Assembly (NCBI RefSeq): GCF_002843355.2
Contig: NZ_PJAI02000013.1
Coordinates: 1-64,000, forward strand
Origin: Colwellia echini
GTDB lineage: Bacteria > Pseudomonadota > Gammaproteobacteria > Enterobacterales > Alteromonadaceae
Direction of reading: 5' to 3'
Length of the DNA: 64,000 nucleotides
This document shows positions 36,853 through 46,493 of the stretch, piece by piece; position 1 is the stretch's first letter, and each line of letters starts with the position of its first letter. A model generated the notes under the pieces. It was given only the letters and a program-made list of their open reading frames with translations. It was not told the DNA's origin and ran no database searches. A program made the position numbers and the translations under genes.

Positions 36853-37116
36853 TATACCCGTTACCATTCAAGATGCAGGTTTCAGTGGGAACTAAAAACA
36901 ATTTAGGCAAGGCATCAAGTTTACGTCATGGTTACTCCCTTACTAAAGTTAATAACGCGGCATAAATTGTTTTTAGACCCATCGAAGAAGCGCTTGAGCA
37001 AAATCACTTCTTCGTTAGTGCTTTTTATAAGGGAACGACCATTATTACAAAGCACTGCCTTGAATTGATATCGCTCAAGCACTCTGAAATACGCATCTTG
37101 ATTGGTAACGGGTATA
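36853..37116. mobile_element. 264-bp MITE-like element with long terminal inverted repeats
   Basis: The left end TATACCCGTTACCATTCAAG and the reverse complement of the right end TATACCCGTTACCAATCAAG match over about 36 bp with few mismatches. The outermost TA on each side could be a TA target duplication. Inside, CTAAAAACAATTTA (36892-36905) and TAAATTGTTTTTAG (36963-36976) form a second perfect inverted repeat. A 66-codon frame on the minus strand fills most of the element, but it begins and ends in the repeats and looks non-coding. No transposase is encoded. Its location between the cellulase terminator and gloA is typical of neutral insertion. Confidence 0.8.
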
Positions 37117-37213
37117 AGCATAATTATCTAGATTACACCTTTCTAATATATTGCCAAAACCATGAGGTTTGAGTAATCTAGCACCCACATAATTATTATC
37201 AAATAGGTGCAGT

Positions 37214-37606
37214 ATGCGCATATTACACACAATGTTACGCGTTAAAAATTTAGAAAAATCTATTCAATTTTATACTGAAGTTATGGGTATGGAAATATTA
37301 AGACAACGTGACAACGAAACAGGTCGCTATAGTTTAGTCTTCTTAGGTTACGGTAGTGAAAGTGACACTGCGGTTATTGAATTAACCTATAACTGGGATG
37401 AGTCAGATTACGAATTAGGGACGGCTTTTGGTCATATCGCCATCGGCGTTGACGACGTTTATAAAGCCTGTGATAAAATTAAAGCGGCAGGCGGAAAAGT
37501 TACTCGTGAAGCGGGTCCTAACAAAGGCGGCGCTTCAATACTGGCGTTCGTTGAAGATCCTGACGGTTATAAAATTGAATTGTTAGAGTTACACCGTTTT
37601 AGTTAA
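37214..37606 (+). CDS. gloA: Lactoylglutathione lyase (glyoxalase I)
   Basis: A 130-aa protein that converts the hemithioacetal of methylglyoxal and glutathione to S-lactoylglutathione. The metal ligands are in the expected places: His5, Glu56, His74 and Glu122. The motif [10 protein letters not shown] and the start [10 protein letters not shown] match E. coli GloA, a nickel-type enzyme. The AGGTG ribosome-binding site is directly upstream. It is monocistronic with the terminator at 37629-37694. Confidence 0.96.
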   Translation: MRILHTMLRVKNLEKSIQFYTEVMGMEILRQRDNETGRYSLVFLGYGSESDTAVIELTYNWDESDYELGTAFGHIAIGVDDVYKACDKIKAAGGKVTREAGPNKGGASILAFVEDPDGYKIELLELHRFS

Positions 37607-37628
37607 ATATCACTGAAAACACTATTTT

Positions 37629-37694
37629 TAAAAAGCCTTATTATTAGCTTCCTTTACGTTACGTAGCATGAATGTATGGATAATAAGGCTTTTT
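37629..37694. terminator. Terminator between gloA and the HExxH gene
   Basis: AAAAAGCCTTATTAT and ATAATAAGGCTTTTT form a 15-bp stem around a long loop. It is usable by both convergent genes. Confidence 0.7.
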
Positions 37695-37729
37695 AGTGTA
37701 TGTAATCTTAAGTTCTTTCTAGAGTTTTT

Positions 37730-39262
37730 CTAAACCTTTTCTAAGATATCTTTTTTACTTTTTCTAGCAGACTTTTCTTGTTTCTCTTTTTTCTTTTTCG
37801 CCTTTTTCAAAGCTTGAACCTCCGCATAAGCAATATCAGTTTCTGCAATCACTTGTGCAATATAAGCAGAGAACTGAGCTTGCATCGCTTCAGGCTCACC
37901 AAAGGCTTTTCTAAATTGTTTTAACCTAACATTTTTACCAAAAAGCACTGATCTCGATTTTGATAATATAGTTAAATAATCCTTAAATTCATCAGGGTAA
38001 TAGGTATATAAAAAGCGCACTAACATAGCACCGAGCGCGTAAATATCACTTTGGTTATACGCAGACTCAAAATCTTCATCATCACCATCAAAACCAATTA
38101 ATTCTTCAAGTGAAATTAATGAATTATTTTCAAATCGCTTTTTAACTGGAAGCACTCGTCTAAAAGCATAATTACTAGTGTGCGGACCAAATGACTCTTC
38201 ACTGTTATGGTATTCAAAACTAGCTGCTGTCCCCTCGATTAACCATCTAGGCTGTACATAGGTTAAGGCATTAAACCCCGTTGCATATAAAACCTGATGG
38301 CTAACCTCATGAGCAATAGTTTGCTCTGGTGGGCGTTTGCGTTTTTTGCTTTTGCCATAATGTTTATCAAACACGAATATTGCTCTGGCACTTGGAGAAT
38401 AAATTCCACCTGACGCATTAGCTGCATAGCTATCACCGGTTATCGCGGTAATATATGACACATAATCTGCTTGATTTGAAAAATAAACCGCCGTCATTTT
38501 TTCATCTATTGGTTTGTTTCTTAAGCCCATAGCCACTAAAAAACTAATGTTATTTGTATAAGTTTGCTCCATTAATTTTGACATATCGTCTTGAACATAA
38601 GTTAATTCTTCAGGGGGATAAATAATGCTCCAATGGTCAGATTCATAAATAGCAAAATCTTTATCAAGATGGCTTTCTAATTTTTCCAAGGTATTTTCAG
38701 CATGAATGGTTGTCGGTAATTTGGGATCTGCAAACTGCTTAACAAAGTCATCACTGTTATAACGCAGGTAAAGTTTATATTGGCGTATGGCATAGTTTTT
38801 TGCTTCATCAGCATCAACGCTATTAGCCAAAGATTTTATTGGTGACTCTGCAAGTTCAGTATTTAAGGCGGTTATATCGTTTAATATCGGTAATAGTTCT
38901 AGTGCATGTTTACCGTACTTTAGCTCGTATAAACCTAATAATTCAATGAATACGGCTCTTGCCAACACAGGATTATTAGTGACTTGTAAATTAAGCGCAT
39001 AATTATCGGTAGCAACTAATCTATTATTACTTAACGGCTCAAAATTAGTTTTTGCTAACAAGTAGCTTTGTTTAGCTAATGGTAGTGCTGCTTGATATTT
39101 TTGTTGTGCAACCAGTTGTTGATGTTGTGAAAAGACACTATTGAAGTCTGCAATATTAGCTGTTCTATTACCTTCACTATAAGCAACATTACTACTAAAA
39201 ATTAACAGTAGCACACCGTAAATCACCTTATAAAAAAGGTGCAGTCGTTTTAATTTATTCAT
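37730..39262 (-). CDS. Exported HExxH metallopeptidase-like protein
   Basis: A 510-aa protein. I set the start at the ATG at 39262 (AGGA 8 nt upstream), which gives a clean signal peptide (about 1-28, ending SNVAYS). The N-terminal third is helical and TPR-like. The middle holds a zincin motif TIAHEVSHQVLY, followed about 30 residues later by WLIEGTAASFE, whose glutamate could be the third zinc ligand (gluzincin pattern). The C-terminus is very lysine-rich (KKAKKKKEKQEKSARKS). It is predicted periplasmic or outer-membrane associated. It lies directly downstream of two TPR proteins on the same strand. The substrate is unknown. Confidence 0.82.
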   Translation of the reverse strand: MNKLKRLHLFYKVIYGVLLLIFSSNVAYSEGNRTANIADFNSVFSQHQQLVAQQKYQAALPLAKQSYLLAKTNFEPLSNNRLVATDNYALNLQVTNNPVLARAVFIELLGLYELKYGKHALELLPILNDITALNTELAESPIKSLANSVDADEAKNYAIRQYKLYLRYNSDDFVKQFADPKLPTTIHAENTLEKLESHLDKDFAIYESDHWSIIYPPEELTYVQDDMSKLMEQTYTNNISFLVAMGLRNKPIDEKMTAVYFSNQADYVSYITAITGDSYAANASGGIYSPSARAIFVFDKHYGKSKKRKRPPEQTIAHEVSHQVLYATGFNALTYVQPRWLIEGTAASFEYHNSEESFGPHTSNYAFRRVLPVKKRFENNSLISLEELIGFDGDDEDFESAYNQSDIYALGAMLVRFLYTYYPDEFKDYLTILSKSRSVLFGKNVRLKQFRKAFGEPEAMQAQFSAYIAQVIAETDIAYAEVQALKKAKKKKEKQEKSARKSKKDILEKV

Positions 39263-39428
39263 GTTGTGCATCCTATGCATCGTTATTATTATTTGAGCCC
39301 ATATTTTTCCTAGGCAATATATAACGAAAACCAATAATTAACTATCAAATAAACACAACATCTACCTCAGCATAAATATAAATCTCAACTTCAGTATCAA
39401 TATAGAAATTTATACTTAAGTGAATTGT

Positions 39429-41333
39429 TTATGAGGTAAGTCTATTGATAACTGCTGAGGATGCAGCTTGAACACTGTAGGCACTAACCGAATACAATAT
39501 CAGGCTAGCGACAAGCGAAATTAAGATAAAATAATGAATATTAAGGTTGAAATAAATACGAACGACAAAGAGTAAAGTTAAAACAATAACACCAATAATG
39601 ATATTGGTAATTTTAGCATTCAATTCTTTAATAATGCTGTCTTGCGCTTTTAATCTGGTTTTGGTGTCCTGATTATCTAATTCTAGGGTTATAAAGGCTT
39701 TTTCTTGTTTAAGTATTTCAATCGCTCTTTCTTTTTTTTCTACATCTAAAATAATAAACATTTCAGCTGAGCGTTTATTTATCGCATCTGTTTTTATTTC
39801 ATTAACCAGTGCTTCTTTTTGTTTCGCGTATTCAAGAGCTTTTTTATAATTACCGCGTGTTTCTTCGGCTAAAATTAACGTAGTATAAGCTTCTTCAGAA
39901 ACGGATTTAGCACCTATATTAGCCGCTAACATTAAGCTTTCTTGTGCCAATGAAATAGACTTATCTAAATCAATATTAACTAACACAATAGACAACTGGG
40001 CTTTACTAGCGGCTTCATTCCACACATCTTTAAGTTTTTGTAAAATGGCAATAGAGGTATTATAGGCATTAATTGATTGAGGTAATTTCCCCATTTGATA
40101 ATAAAATGAAGCAATGCTAGTTAATACCCCAGCCTCTCCCTTGCGATTACCTGATTGTTCATAAATTGCATAAGCTTCGTTAGATAATTCAATGGCTGTG
40201 TCGTGCTTATTTTCAGCAAAGAGTAATTTAGCGAGGTCGCGAAGCGCGGCAGCTCGATACTTACTCTCGATATTATCAACAGGGATATTTAATACTCGCT
40301 TAAAGTAACTTTGTGCATTATCGCTTTGATTTAAATAAAAATAGACTAACCCAATCGAGTTTGATGAGGCGGCGATACCATTAAAATCTTTGTTTTTTTC
40401 GTACAGAGCTAACGCTTCTAAGCCATATAACAAAGCATTTTCATAACTACTAATTTTTCGATAAACAATTGACAGGACAACTAATGATTCGACGATAACA
40501 TCTTCAATTTTATGCTCTCTTGCTATAGATAAAGCACGCTTACCACTGTCAATAGCTTGTCCATAACCACCAATTTTTGCCTGTGTTTTGGCAATATCTA
40601 ATAAGGTGAACGAAATAGCTTTTGTATCATTATTTTCTATTAACAGTTCAACGGCTTTTTCATAGTATTCAATACCTAATTGATATTCATTTACTTTATT
40701 GTAGCCATTGGCAATATTACGTAATAACCGTATTTTGTCATCCACGCTAGCATCTGACATATATTCTTCAGCAAGTAAATACGTTGCAACAGAGTCATCA
40801 TAGCGTTTCATGGTTTGTAACAGCGTACCTTTAATTTGCAAGCTCTTAAAGATAAGCTGCTGTTCAAGACTTGCTTGGGCAATAGCTAAGCCTTTTTCGA
40901 CATATGCCATACTCTTTTCATAATCTTTTAAAATACGTTGCACCGTGGCCATATTAGTAAAAATATCGACCAGTAATAAATTATTATATGAAGATGAATT
41001 ATCTAATGAATGACTTATAGCCTCAGCTTTAAGTAAAAATTGTTGTGCATCGAGGTAATTGTTCTGAAGCTTTTCTATTTGCGCTTGTTCTAAAATAGCT
41101 TTTGCCATTAATGATTTATCATTTTGTTTTTTTGCGAGATCAAAAGCGGTTTGTAATACTTTTTTAGCCGCGTCTGGGTTCGTTTTTTGTATACTTACAC
41201 CATATTCTATATACCTTGGGGCGGATTCAGTCGCTTCAAGTGCTGCACTGTTAGCTGCAAATAGCACAATAAATACTGCACTAAGTATTGCTAACCGTAG
41301 TGAAAGTAAATAACTAGAAAAACGATAAAACAT
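39429..41333 (-). CDS. TPR-repeat membrane protein (shorter paralogue)
   Basis: A 634-aa protein. Signal peptide about 1-32. About ten tetratricopeptide-like helical repeats (about 35-500) are followed by a charged coiled coil (about 505-570, EKKERAIEILKQEKA) and two closely spaced membrane segments (about 573-592 and 598-622). The chain then ends. It is strongly similar along its whole length to the 885-aa protein encoded just upstream, but lacks that protein's C-terminal domain. With a signal peptide and a membrane hairpin the repeats should face the periplasm. AAGG precedes the ATG. Confidence 0.85.
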   Translation of the reverse strand: MFYRFSSYLLSLRLAILSAVFIVLFAANSAALEATESAPRYIEYGVSIQKTNPDAAKKVLQTAFDLAKKQNDKSLMAKAILEQAQIEKLQNNYLDAQQFLLKAEAISHSLDNSSSYNNLLLVDIFTNMATVQRILKDYEKSMAYVEKGLAIAQASLEQQLIFKSLQIKGTLLQTMKRYDDSVATYLLAEEYMSDASVDDKIRLLRNIANGYNKVNEYQLGIEYYEKAVELLIENNDTKAISFTLLDIAKTQAKIGGYGQAIDSGKRALSIAREHKIEDVIVESLVVLSIVYRKISSYENALLYGLEALALYEKNKDFNGIAASSNSIGLVYFYLNQSDNAQSYFKRVLNIPVDNIESKYRAAALRDLAKLLFAENKHDTAIELSNEAYAIYEQSGNRKGEAGVLTSIASFYYQMGKLPQSINAYNTSIAILQKLKDVWNEAASKAQLSIVLVNIDLDKSISLAQESLMLAANIGAKSVSEEAYTTLILAEETRGNYKKALEYAKQKEALVNEIKTDAINKRSAEMFIILDVEKKERAIEILKQEKAFITLELDNQDTKTRLKAQDSIIKELNAKITNIIIGVIVLTLLFVVRIYFNLNIHYFILISLVASLILYSVSAYSVQAASSAVINRLTS

Positions 41334-41518
41334 AAATAAGCCTTAGCTAACCGATTTAGCCAACTGATTTAGCTAAATAAATTAGTAACTAAAACGGTTG
41401 CACTCCCTGCGCCTTTAAAAATAATCCCTTAAACTCAATTAATGGCTAAGTACTACAAAAGTCGATATGGGTTTGATGAAAAGTGTAATGAAATTTTATA
41501 ATTATCTTCAGTATTTAT

Positions 41519-44176
41519 TTAATTTTGTTCAAAATCAAATTGCAACCAAAGTTCTTTGCGTTCAATAGGGGTTTTATTGGGTAAATATTTATTTCCCACA
41601 TTAATAATTATTCTGTTTGATAAGTTCGCTCTTTTGATAAACTCAGCATAATGTTCATTAAACATTTTTTGTAAAGTACCTGCTGATATCATTTTTTCTA
41701 AACCATATTCAATTCTTTCTGCAATCTCAGGGTACTTAGGCGAAACAAATATATAATAAGGTTGCGGAATACGTATTGCAATATTAGGTTCAATCATAAT
41801 ATCCGTTAATTCATCGGCGCGTATCGATATTTCGTCATACACTTCATTGATACCACGTGGTACAAAATCAAACCTGTTTTTATTAAGCATTCTAAAAATA
41901 CCATCATACGATGTACTTTCAACAATATTAAACCCCTCTTCCTCAAATAAATCATTCATTATCCATTCTTGCTGCAAACCAATGGTAAGCGTTTTCAGTT
42001 GTTTAATTGTATTAATATCGGTAAAGCGATGTTGATTATTTTTATTAATAGCCAGTAAACGATAGCTTCCTACCCCTCTTCTAATAGGAATACGTATAGG
42101 TATTGTTAAATATTCCCAGTCTGGTGAGGTCATAGCCATCGTCAAATTAATATTAGTGCCATCATAAACTGCCCATCTTTTGACATCATTTGTGATAAAT
42201 TCATTAATAATTTTAATTTCATAATCACCATATTTTTCACGACTCAACTCAAGCGCTTCATTAAGAACTAACAAACTGTATTGCGGACGTACATCTAACG
42301 GTGATTGCCCAGCAGTTAACTTAATAATATCTTTGGCACTTGAGTTAAGTGAATAAAGTAAAGTGATAACAACTATAATCATGGAAATAATAAAGCTGTA
42401 ACGCATATTAAAATAAACCCTACCTAGGACTAATAATACGATCAGCACGGTAATTGTAATTACGCTCACAATAATTAAGGTATTTTGATCTTGCAAATCA
42501 TCAATTCTTTTTTCTTTTTCAAGTAACCTTAACTTACTGTCTCGATTATCTAACTCTAATGATATTACCGCTTTTTCTTGCTTAAGAATTTCAAGGGCTC
42601 GCTCTTTTTTTTCTACATCTAAAATAATATACATTTCAGCTGATCGTTTGTTAATGGCATCAGTTTTTATTTCATTAATCAGTGTTTCTTTCTTTTTAGC
42701 ATAAGCTAATGCTTGTTTATAATTTTCTCCTTTTTCTTCGGCTAAAATCAAAGCACTATAGGCTTGCTCTGCAACTGATTTTGCCCCTAGCTGTTTAGCT
42801 AAAACTAAACTATCTTGCGCTAAACGAATCGATTCTTTTATATCAATATTAATCAACACTAAAGATAATTGAGCCTTACTTTCTGCTTTATTCCAGCTAT
42901 CATTAATTTTTTTAAATATTTCGATAGAGATACTGTAAGCATTAATAGCATCCTTTTCCTTGCCCATTTTAGCGTAGATGTAGCCTAAGTTTTTTTGTAC
43001 CGTAGCCTCCCCTTTTCGGTCATCTATTTTTTCATAAAGAGCATACGCCTTATTAGACAGTTCTACAGCTTGTTGATAATTTTTTTCATCTGAAGCTAAC
43101 TTGCCTAAGTCGCGAAGTGCCGAAGCACGATACTTAGTTTTAATTTTATTTATGGGGAGTTCTATAACTTGCGTAAAATAACTTTTTGCATTTTCACTCT
43201 GATTTAAATGTATATATACAAGCCCAATAGAGTTTGACGAAGCGGCAAGTCCATTGAAATCATTAATTTCTTGATAGATGTCTATAGCTTCAAGTCCGTG
43301 CTTCAACGCCTCTTCATAACTACTTATTTTTCTATACACTATAGAAAGAGTTACTAATGCTTTTAGTACATATTTTTCATTGTTAGATTCACGAGCAATA
43401 GCTAAAGATCTTTTCGCACTTTCCAATGCTTTACCATATTCACCACTTTTAGAATGAGTGTTAGCTAAGTCAATTAACCTCTTGGCTAAACCGTCTATAT
43501 CATTAGTATCTTCAAGTAGTTTTATGGCCTTTTTATAATATCGAATACTCGACTCGTATTCATTTACTTTACTGTAGGCGTTCGCAGTATCTAAAAACAA
43601 ATTAATTTTACTTTCTTCACTTACCCCTGAGATGTAACGTTGCGCTAATAAATAAGTAGTAATTGAGTCTTCATATAACCCCATCACCTGTAAAAGTGTA
43701 CCTTTAGTCTGTAACGATTTAATTATCAAGCTTGGTTCACGGCTATCGCGTGCAATAGTTATCGCTTTTTGCACGTATTCCATGCTTTTTTCATAATGTG
43801 TTAAATTACGTTGTACGGATGACATATTGGTTAACACATCAACAGTTAATGCAACATTATTTATGCTGTCACTAATTGCTTGGGCTTTAACAAGGTATTG
43901 TTGTGCATCAAGATAATTTTTTTGAAGTTTTTCTGTTTGTGCTTGCTCTAAGATAATTTTAGCGATGATATAACGGTTATTGCCCACTTTCGCAAGATCA
44001 TAGGCTTTTTGGAGTGACTCTTTGGCTATGTTTAAATCGACTTTTTGTTGACTAATAGCATAATCTAAATATGCTTGAGGGCTTTGTTCGTCATCATTTG
44101 TTACAGCAAAACTATTATTATAAAAAAGTAACGTAAATAACGTTAAATAAATATAAGCGGGCAGTCGATAATACAT
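41519..44176 (-). CDS. TPR-repeat membrane protein with C-terminal solute-binding-like domain
   Basis: An 885-aa paralogue of the downstream 634-aa protein. Signal peptide about 1-24, TPR array about 35-500, coiled coil about 505-566, membrane segments about 567-587 and 594-611. It then has about 255 extra residues (630-885) that look like a family 3 periplasmic solute-binding domain: KQLKTLTIGLQQEWIMNDLF, RFDFVPRGINEVYDEI and PYYIFVSPKYPEIAERIEYG. The two-segment membrane hairpin would return this domain to the periplasm, so no cytoplasmic output domain is visible. Probably a sensory or scaffold protein. Function unknown. Confidence 0.85.
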   Translation of the reverse strand: MYYRLPAYIYLTLFTLLFYNNSFAVTNDDEQSPQAYLDYAISQQKVDLNIAKESLQKAYDLAKVGNNRYIIAKIILEQAQTEKLQKNYLDAQQYLVKAQAISDSINNVALTVDVLTNMSSVQRNLTHYEKSMEYVQKAITIARDSREPSLIIKSLQTKGTLLQVMGLYEDSITTYLLAQRYISGVSEESKINLFLDTANAYSKVNEYESSIRYYKKAIKLLEDTNDIDGLAKRLIDLANTHSKSGEYGKALESAKRSLAIARESNNEKYVLKALVTLSIVYRKISSYEEALKHGLEAIDIYQEINDFNGLAASSNSIGLVYIHLNQSENAKSYFTQVIELPINKIKTKYRASALRDLGKLASDEKNYQQAVELSNKAYALYEKIDDRKGEATVQKNLGYIYAKMGKEKDAINAYSISIEIFKKINDSWNKAESKAQLSLVLINIDIKESIRLAQDSLVLAKQLGAKSVAEQAYSALILAEEKGENYKQALAYAKKKETLINEIKTDAINKRSAEMYIILDVEKKERALEILKQEKAVISLELDNRDSKLRLLEKEKRIDDLQDQNTLIIVSVITITVLIVLLVLGRVYFNMRYSFIISMIIVVITLLYSLNSSAKDIIKLTAGQSPLDVRPQYSLLVLNEALELSREKYGDYEIKIINEFITNDVKRWAVYDGTNINLTMAMTSPDWEYLTIPIRIPIRRGVGSYRLLAINKNNQHRFTDINTIKQLKTLTIGLQQEWIMNDLFEEEGFNIVESTSYDGIFRMLNKNRFDFVPRGINEVYDEISIRADELTDIMIEPNIAIRIPQPYYIFVSPKYPEIAERIEYGLEKMISAGTLQKMFNEHYAEFIKRANLSNRIIINVGNKYLPNKTPIERKELWLQFDFEQN

Positions 44177-44603
44177 AGGAAAACCTCTGGCTATATGTAG
44201 AAACTTATAAACTCTGTTGCTGCCCTAAAGTCACTTTATCGTCATTAATTCTTATAAATAATTCCTAAAGTAATTCATCTTCAATGATAATAAGCGTTAA
44301 CTCTTTAAAGCTAGTTTACTTTTACACTGACCGCAACTGTAAATAATAATAAAATGGACTGAGCACACATTAGCTGTGATCCCCCGTTACTAAGTTAACG
44401 CTATTATTTAGCAAGCAATTTACTCACCCCATTAACTACACCAGAAACGAGCCAATTAGCGACTTAATTAACTACCTTGTAGGCTAACTATTACTTAAGC
44501 CGTTACATTGCGATTTTAGTCGAGTTGCAGCACAATAATATTTTGCATAAAAAACCAGAAAAGCGTAATATTTATCTACTTTTTTTATTATTACTATTCT
44601 CTT
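44177..44603. other. Divergent intergenic region upstream of argJ
   Basis: About 430 bp between the TPR gene and argJ. No gene, repeat element or convincing ArgR box was recognised. It is AT-rich throughout. The start of argJ lacks a clear Shine-Dalgarno sequence. Confidence 0.6.
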
Positions 44604-45863
44604 ATGCCTGTTAATTTACCTGAAATAAACCCCGCGTCGCTTAATACCATCGAAGGCATTCGCCTTGGTTGGGCTCAGTCGAATATTAAACATCAAAATC
44701 GTAAAGATTTGTTGGTAGTGGAAATAGCTGATGGTAGTGCCGTCTCTGGTGTTTTCACTCAAAATCGTTTTTGTGCTGCGCCAGTAACTTTATGCAAAAA
44801 ACATTTAAATGCGGTTAAAAGTAATGATATTACAGGCATTAAAGCGTTAGTGATTAATACTGGTAATGCCAACGCAGGAACAGGTGAACAAGGCATGAAA
44901 GATGCTATTACAACCTGTGAAAATTTATCTGAAATTATGGCTATTCCGGTTCAGTCAATTTTACCTTTTTCAACAGGAGTAATATTAGAGCATTTACCTA
45001 TGGCTAAACTGTTAGCAGGTTTACCGCACGCCGTTAATAACTTAACAGCAACTAATTGGGCTGATGCTGCTTCAACCATTATGACTACAGATGTTGCACC
45101 TAAGGCTTATTCAACCAAGGTAAGCATTGGTGCTGAGCAAGTAAATATTACCGGCATATCTAAAGGCGCTGGTATGATTCACCCTAATATGGCAACCATG
45201 TTGGGTTATGTCGCAACTGACGCAAACATTGCACAGCCTTTGTTAGATGAAATCACTAAAGAAATAACTAACTTATCTTTTAACTGTATTTCAGTTGACG
45301 GCGATACCTCAACTAACGATTCATTTATTGTTATAGCCACCGGTAAAAGTAATGCCCCTGCAATTACCAACCGTAACAGTGAAGGTTTTAGTGAAGTTTT
45401 TAATGGCTTACTTGAAACCTCGCAATATTTAGCGAAAGCGATTATTCGTGATGGCGAAGGAGCCACTAAGTTTATTACGGTAACGGTAAAAGGTGCTTTA
45501 ACTAACGAAGAAGCGAAAACTATTGGTTTTTCAATAGGTAAAAGTCCACTAGTTAAAACTGCAATGTTTGCTTCTGATCCAAACTTAGGCCGTGTGCTTG
45601 CCGCAATCGGTTACGCGTCAAGAGAATGTAAATCTTTAGAGAATTTAGACACCACCACCTTAGAGCTATACTTTGGCGATGTGTTAGTAGCTGAAAAAGG
45701 AGGTCGTGCGGCAAGTTACAAAGAAGCTGACGGCCAAGCAATAATGAATGAAGCTGAAATTGATATTACTGTAGAGTTACACCGTGGCAATGAAGAAGCG
45801 ACCATTTGGACATGTGATTTTAGTTACGATTACGTAAAAATTAATGCCGAATATCGCACTTAA
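44604..45863 (+). CDS. argJ: Glutamate N-acetyltransferase / amino-acid N-acetyltransferase
   Basis: A 419-aa ornithine acetyltransferase that recycles the acetyl group from N-acetylornithine to glutamate in arginine synthesis. The self-cleavage site is in KGAGMIHPNMATML, where Thr198 becomes the N-terminal nucleophile of the beta chain. NTGNANAGTG and FSTGVI form the oxyanion region, and DPNLGRVLAAIGYA is conserved near the C-terminus. Whether it also has acetyl-CoA-dependent synthase activity cannot be read from the sequence. It stands alone, with no other arginine gene in the window, and ends at the terminator at 45880-45907. Confidence 0.95.
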   Translation: MPVNLPEINPASLNTIEGIRLGWAQSNIKHQNRKDLLVVEIADGSAVSGVFTQNRFCAAPVTLCKKHLNAVKSNDITGIKALVINTGNANAGTGEQGMKDAITTCENLSEIMAIPVQSILPFSTGVILEHLPMAKLLAGLPHAVNNLTATNWADAASTIMTTDVAPKAYSTKVSIGAEQVNITGISKGAGMIHPNMATMLGYVATDANIAQPLLDEITKEITNLSFNCISVDGDTSTNDSFIVIATGKSNAPAITNRNSEGFSEVFNGLLETSQYLAKAIIRDGEGATKFITVTVKGALTNEEAKTIGFSIGKSPLVKTAMFASDPNLGRVLAAIGYASRECKSLENLDTTTLELYFGDVLVAEKGGRAASYKEADGQAIMNEAEIDITVELHRGNEEATIWTCDFSYDYVKINAEYRT

Positions 45864-45879
45864 GTTTTAAAAAGCGATT

Positions 45880-45907
45880 AAAAAAGGTGACAACTGTCAC
45901 CTTTTTA
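45880..45907 (+). terminator. Intrinsic terminator after argJ
   Basis: AAAAGGTGACA and TGTCACCTTTTT form a perfect stem with a short loop, followed by T. Confidence 0.9.
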
Positions 45908-45926
45908 TTTTCTTTAGTTTTTAAAT

Positions 45927-46122
45927 AACCTGAATTCGGGATAAGCAAAATGCTACAACAGCCTTAATTATCCGTATTACTACGTTACGAAAGCTCCCAA
46001 TAACCCGTTATTGGCTTCGCTTTCCCGCCTTGTACTACGAATAATTAAAACTATTGTAGATACGTGAATACAAGTAGTTGATATTTTTATACTTTACAAT
46101 TCCATTATCCCGAACTCAGGTT
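45927..46122 (-). mobile_element. 196-bp MITE-like element, copy 2 (inverted relative to copy 1)
   Basis: Same length and nearly the same sequence as 2016-2211 but in opposite orientation. The flanking AAAT on both sides (45923-45926 and 46123-46126) gives a second independent 4-bp target duplication. Differences from copy 1 are few and cluster at one internal site. It sits between argJ and a convergent lipoprotein gene. Confidence 0.87.
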
Positions 46123-46185
46123 AAATAACCATTAATGAAAGACTAAATCATCTTCAAAGGGTATAAGAAACTACTGCTGCTTCAA

Positions 46186-46491
46186 TTATAAAGTACAGCC
46201 TTTAAGTGCTAATGCTGAATTAACACCTGATTTAACCGTGTTGTAGTAACTAGCGGCTTGTGTATTATCAAAGCTACTGCTATCAATACCAATCATGCTA
46301 GTAATTCCTTCTAATTTAGCAAAAGAATTTCTATCTTGGTCATATGCTTCAAAAGTTGTTTCTATTTTGTCGCAGCTAAACATATTTGTCATACCGTCAG
46401 CTGAAGCGCTTTTAATAGCACTACTTGTTTGACAGCCCGCTAAAACAATAGTGGTTAGTAATATAGTTGTTGTACTTAGTTGTTTAATCAT
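46186..46491 (-). CDS. Small lipoprotein of unknown function
   Basis: A 101-aa protein with a clear lipobox (VLAGC, about residue 20), so lipid-anchored. The remainder is short and not recognised, with two further cysteines (CDKIE and the near-terminal KGC) that could pair. It starts 2 nt after the stop of the OmpA-like gene, with CGGAG inside the upstream gene, so it is translationally coupled to it. Confidence 0.82.
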   Translation of the reverse strand: MIKQLSTTTILLTTIVLAGCQTSSAIKSASADGMTNMFSCDKIETTFEAYDQDRNSFAKLEGITSMIGIDSSSFDNTQAASYYNTVKSGVNSALALKGCTL

Positions 46492-46493
46492 TT

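Noticed and set aside
36921-37121. 66-codon frame on the minus strand between the cellulase cluster and gloA
   Set aside because: It lies almost entirely inside the 264-bp inverted-repeat element and starts in its terminal repeat. It has no ribosome-binding site and no family resemblance.
39335-39428. Remnant of a lost solute-binding domain after the shorter TPR gene
   Set aside because: Only 94 bp separate it from the next gene, and no translation resembling the paralogue's domain is visible, so loss or gain cannot be polarised.
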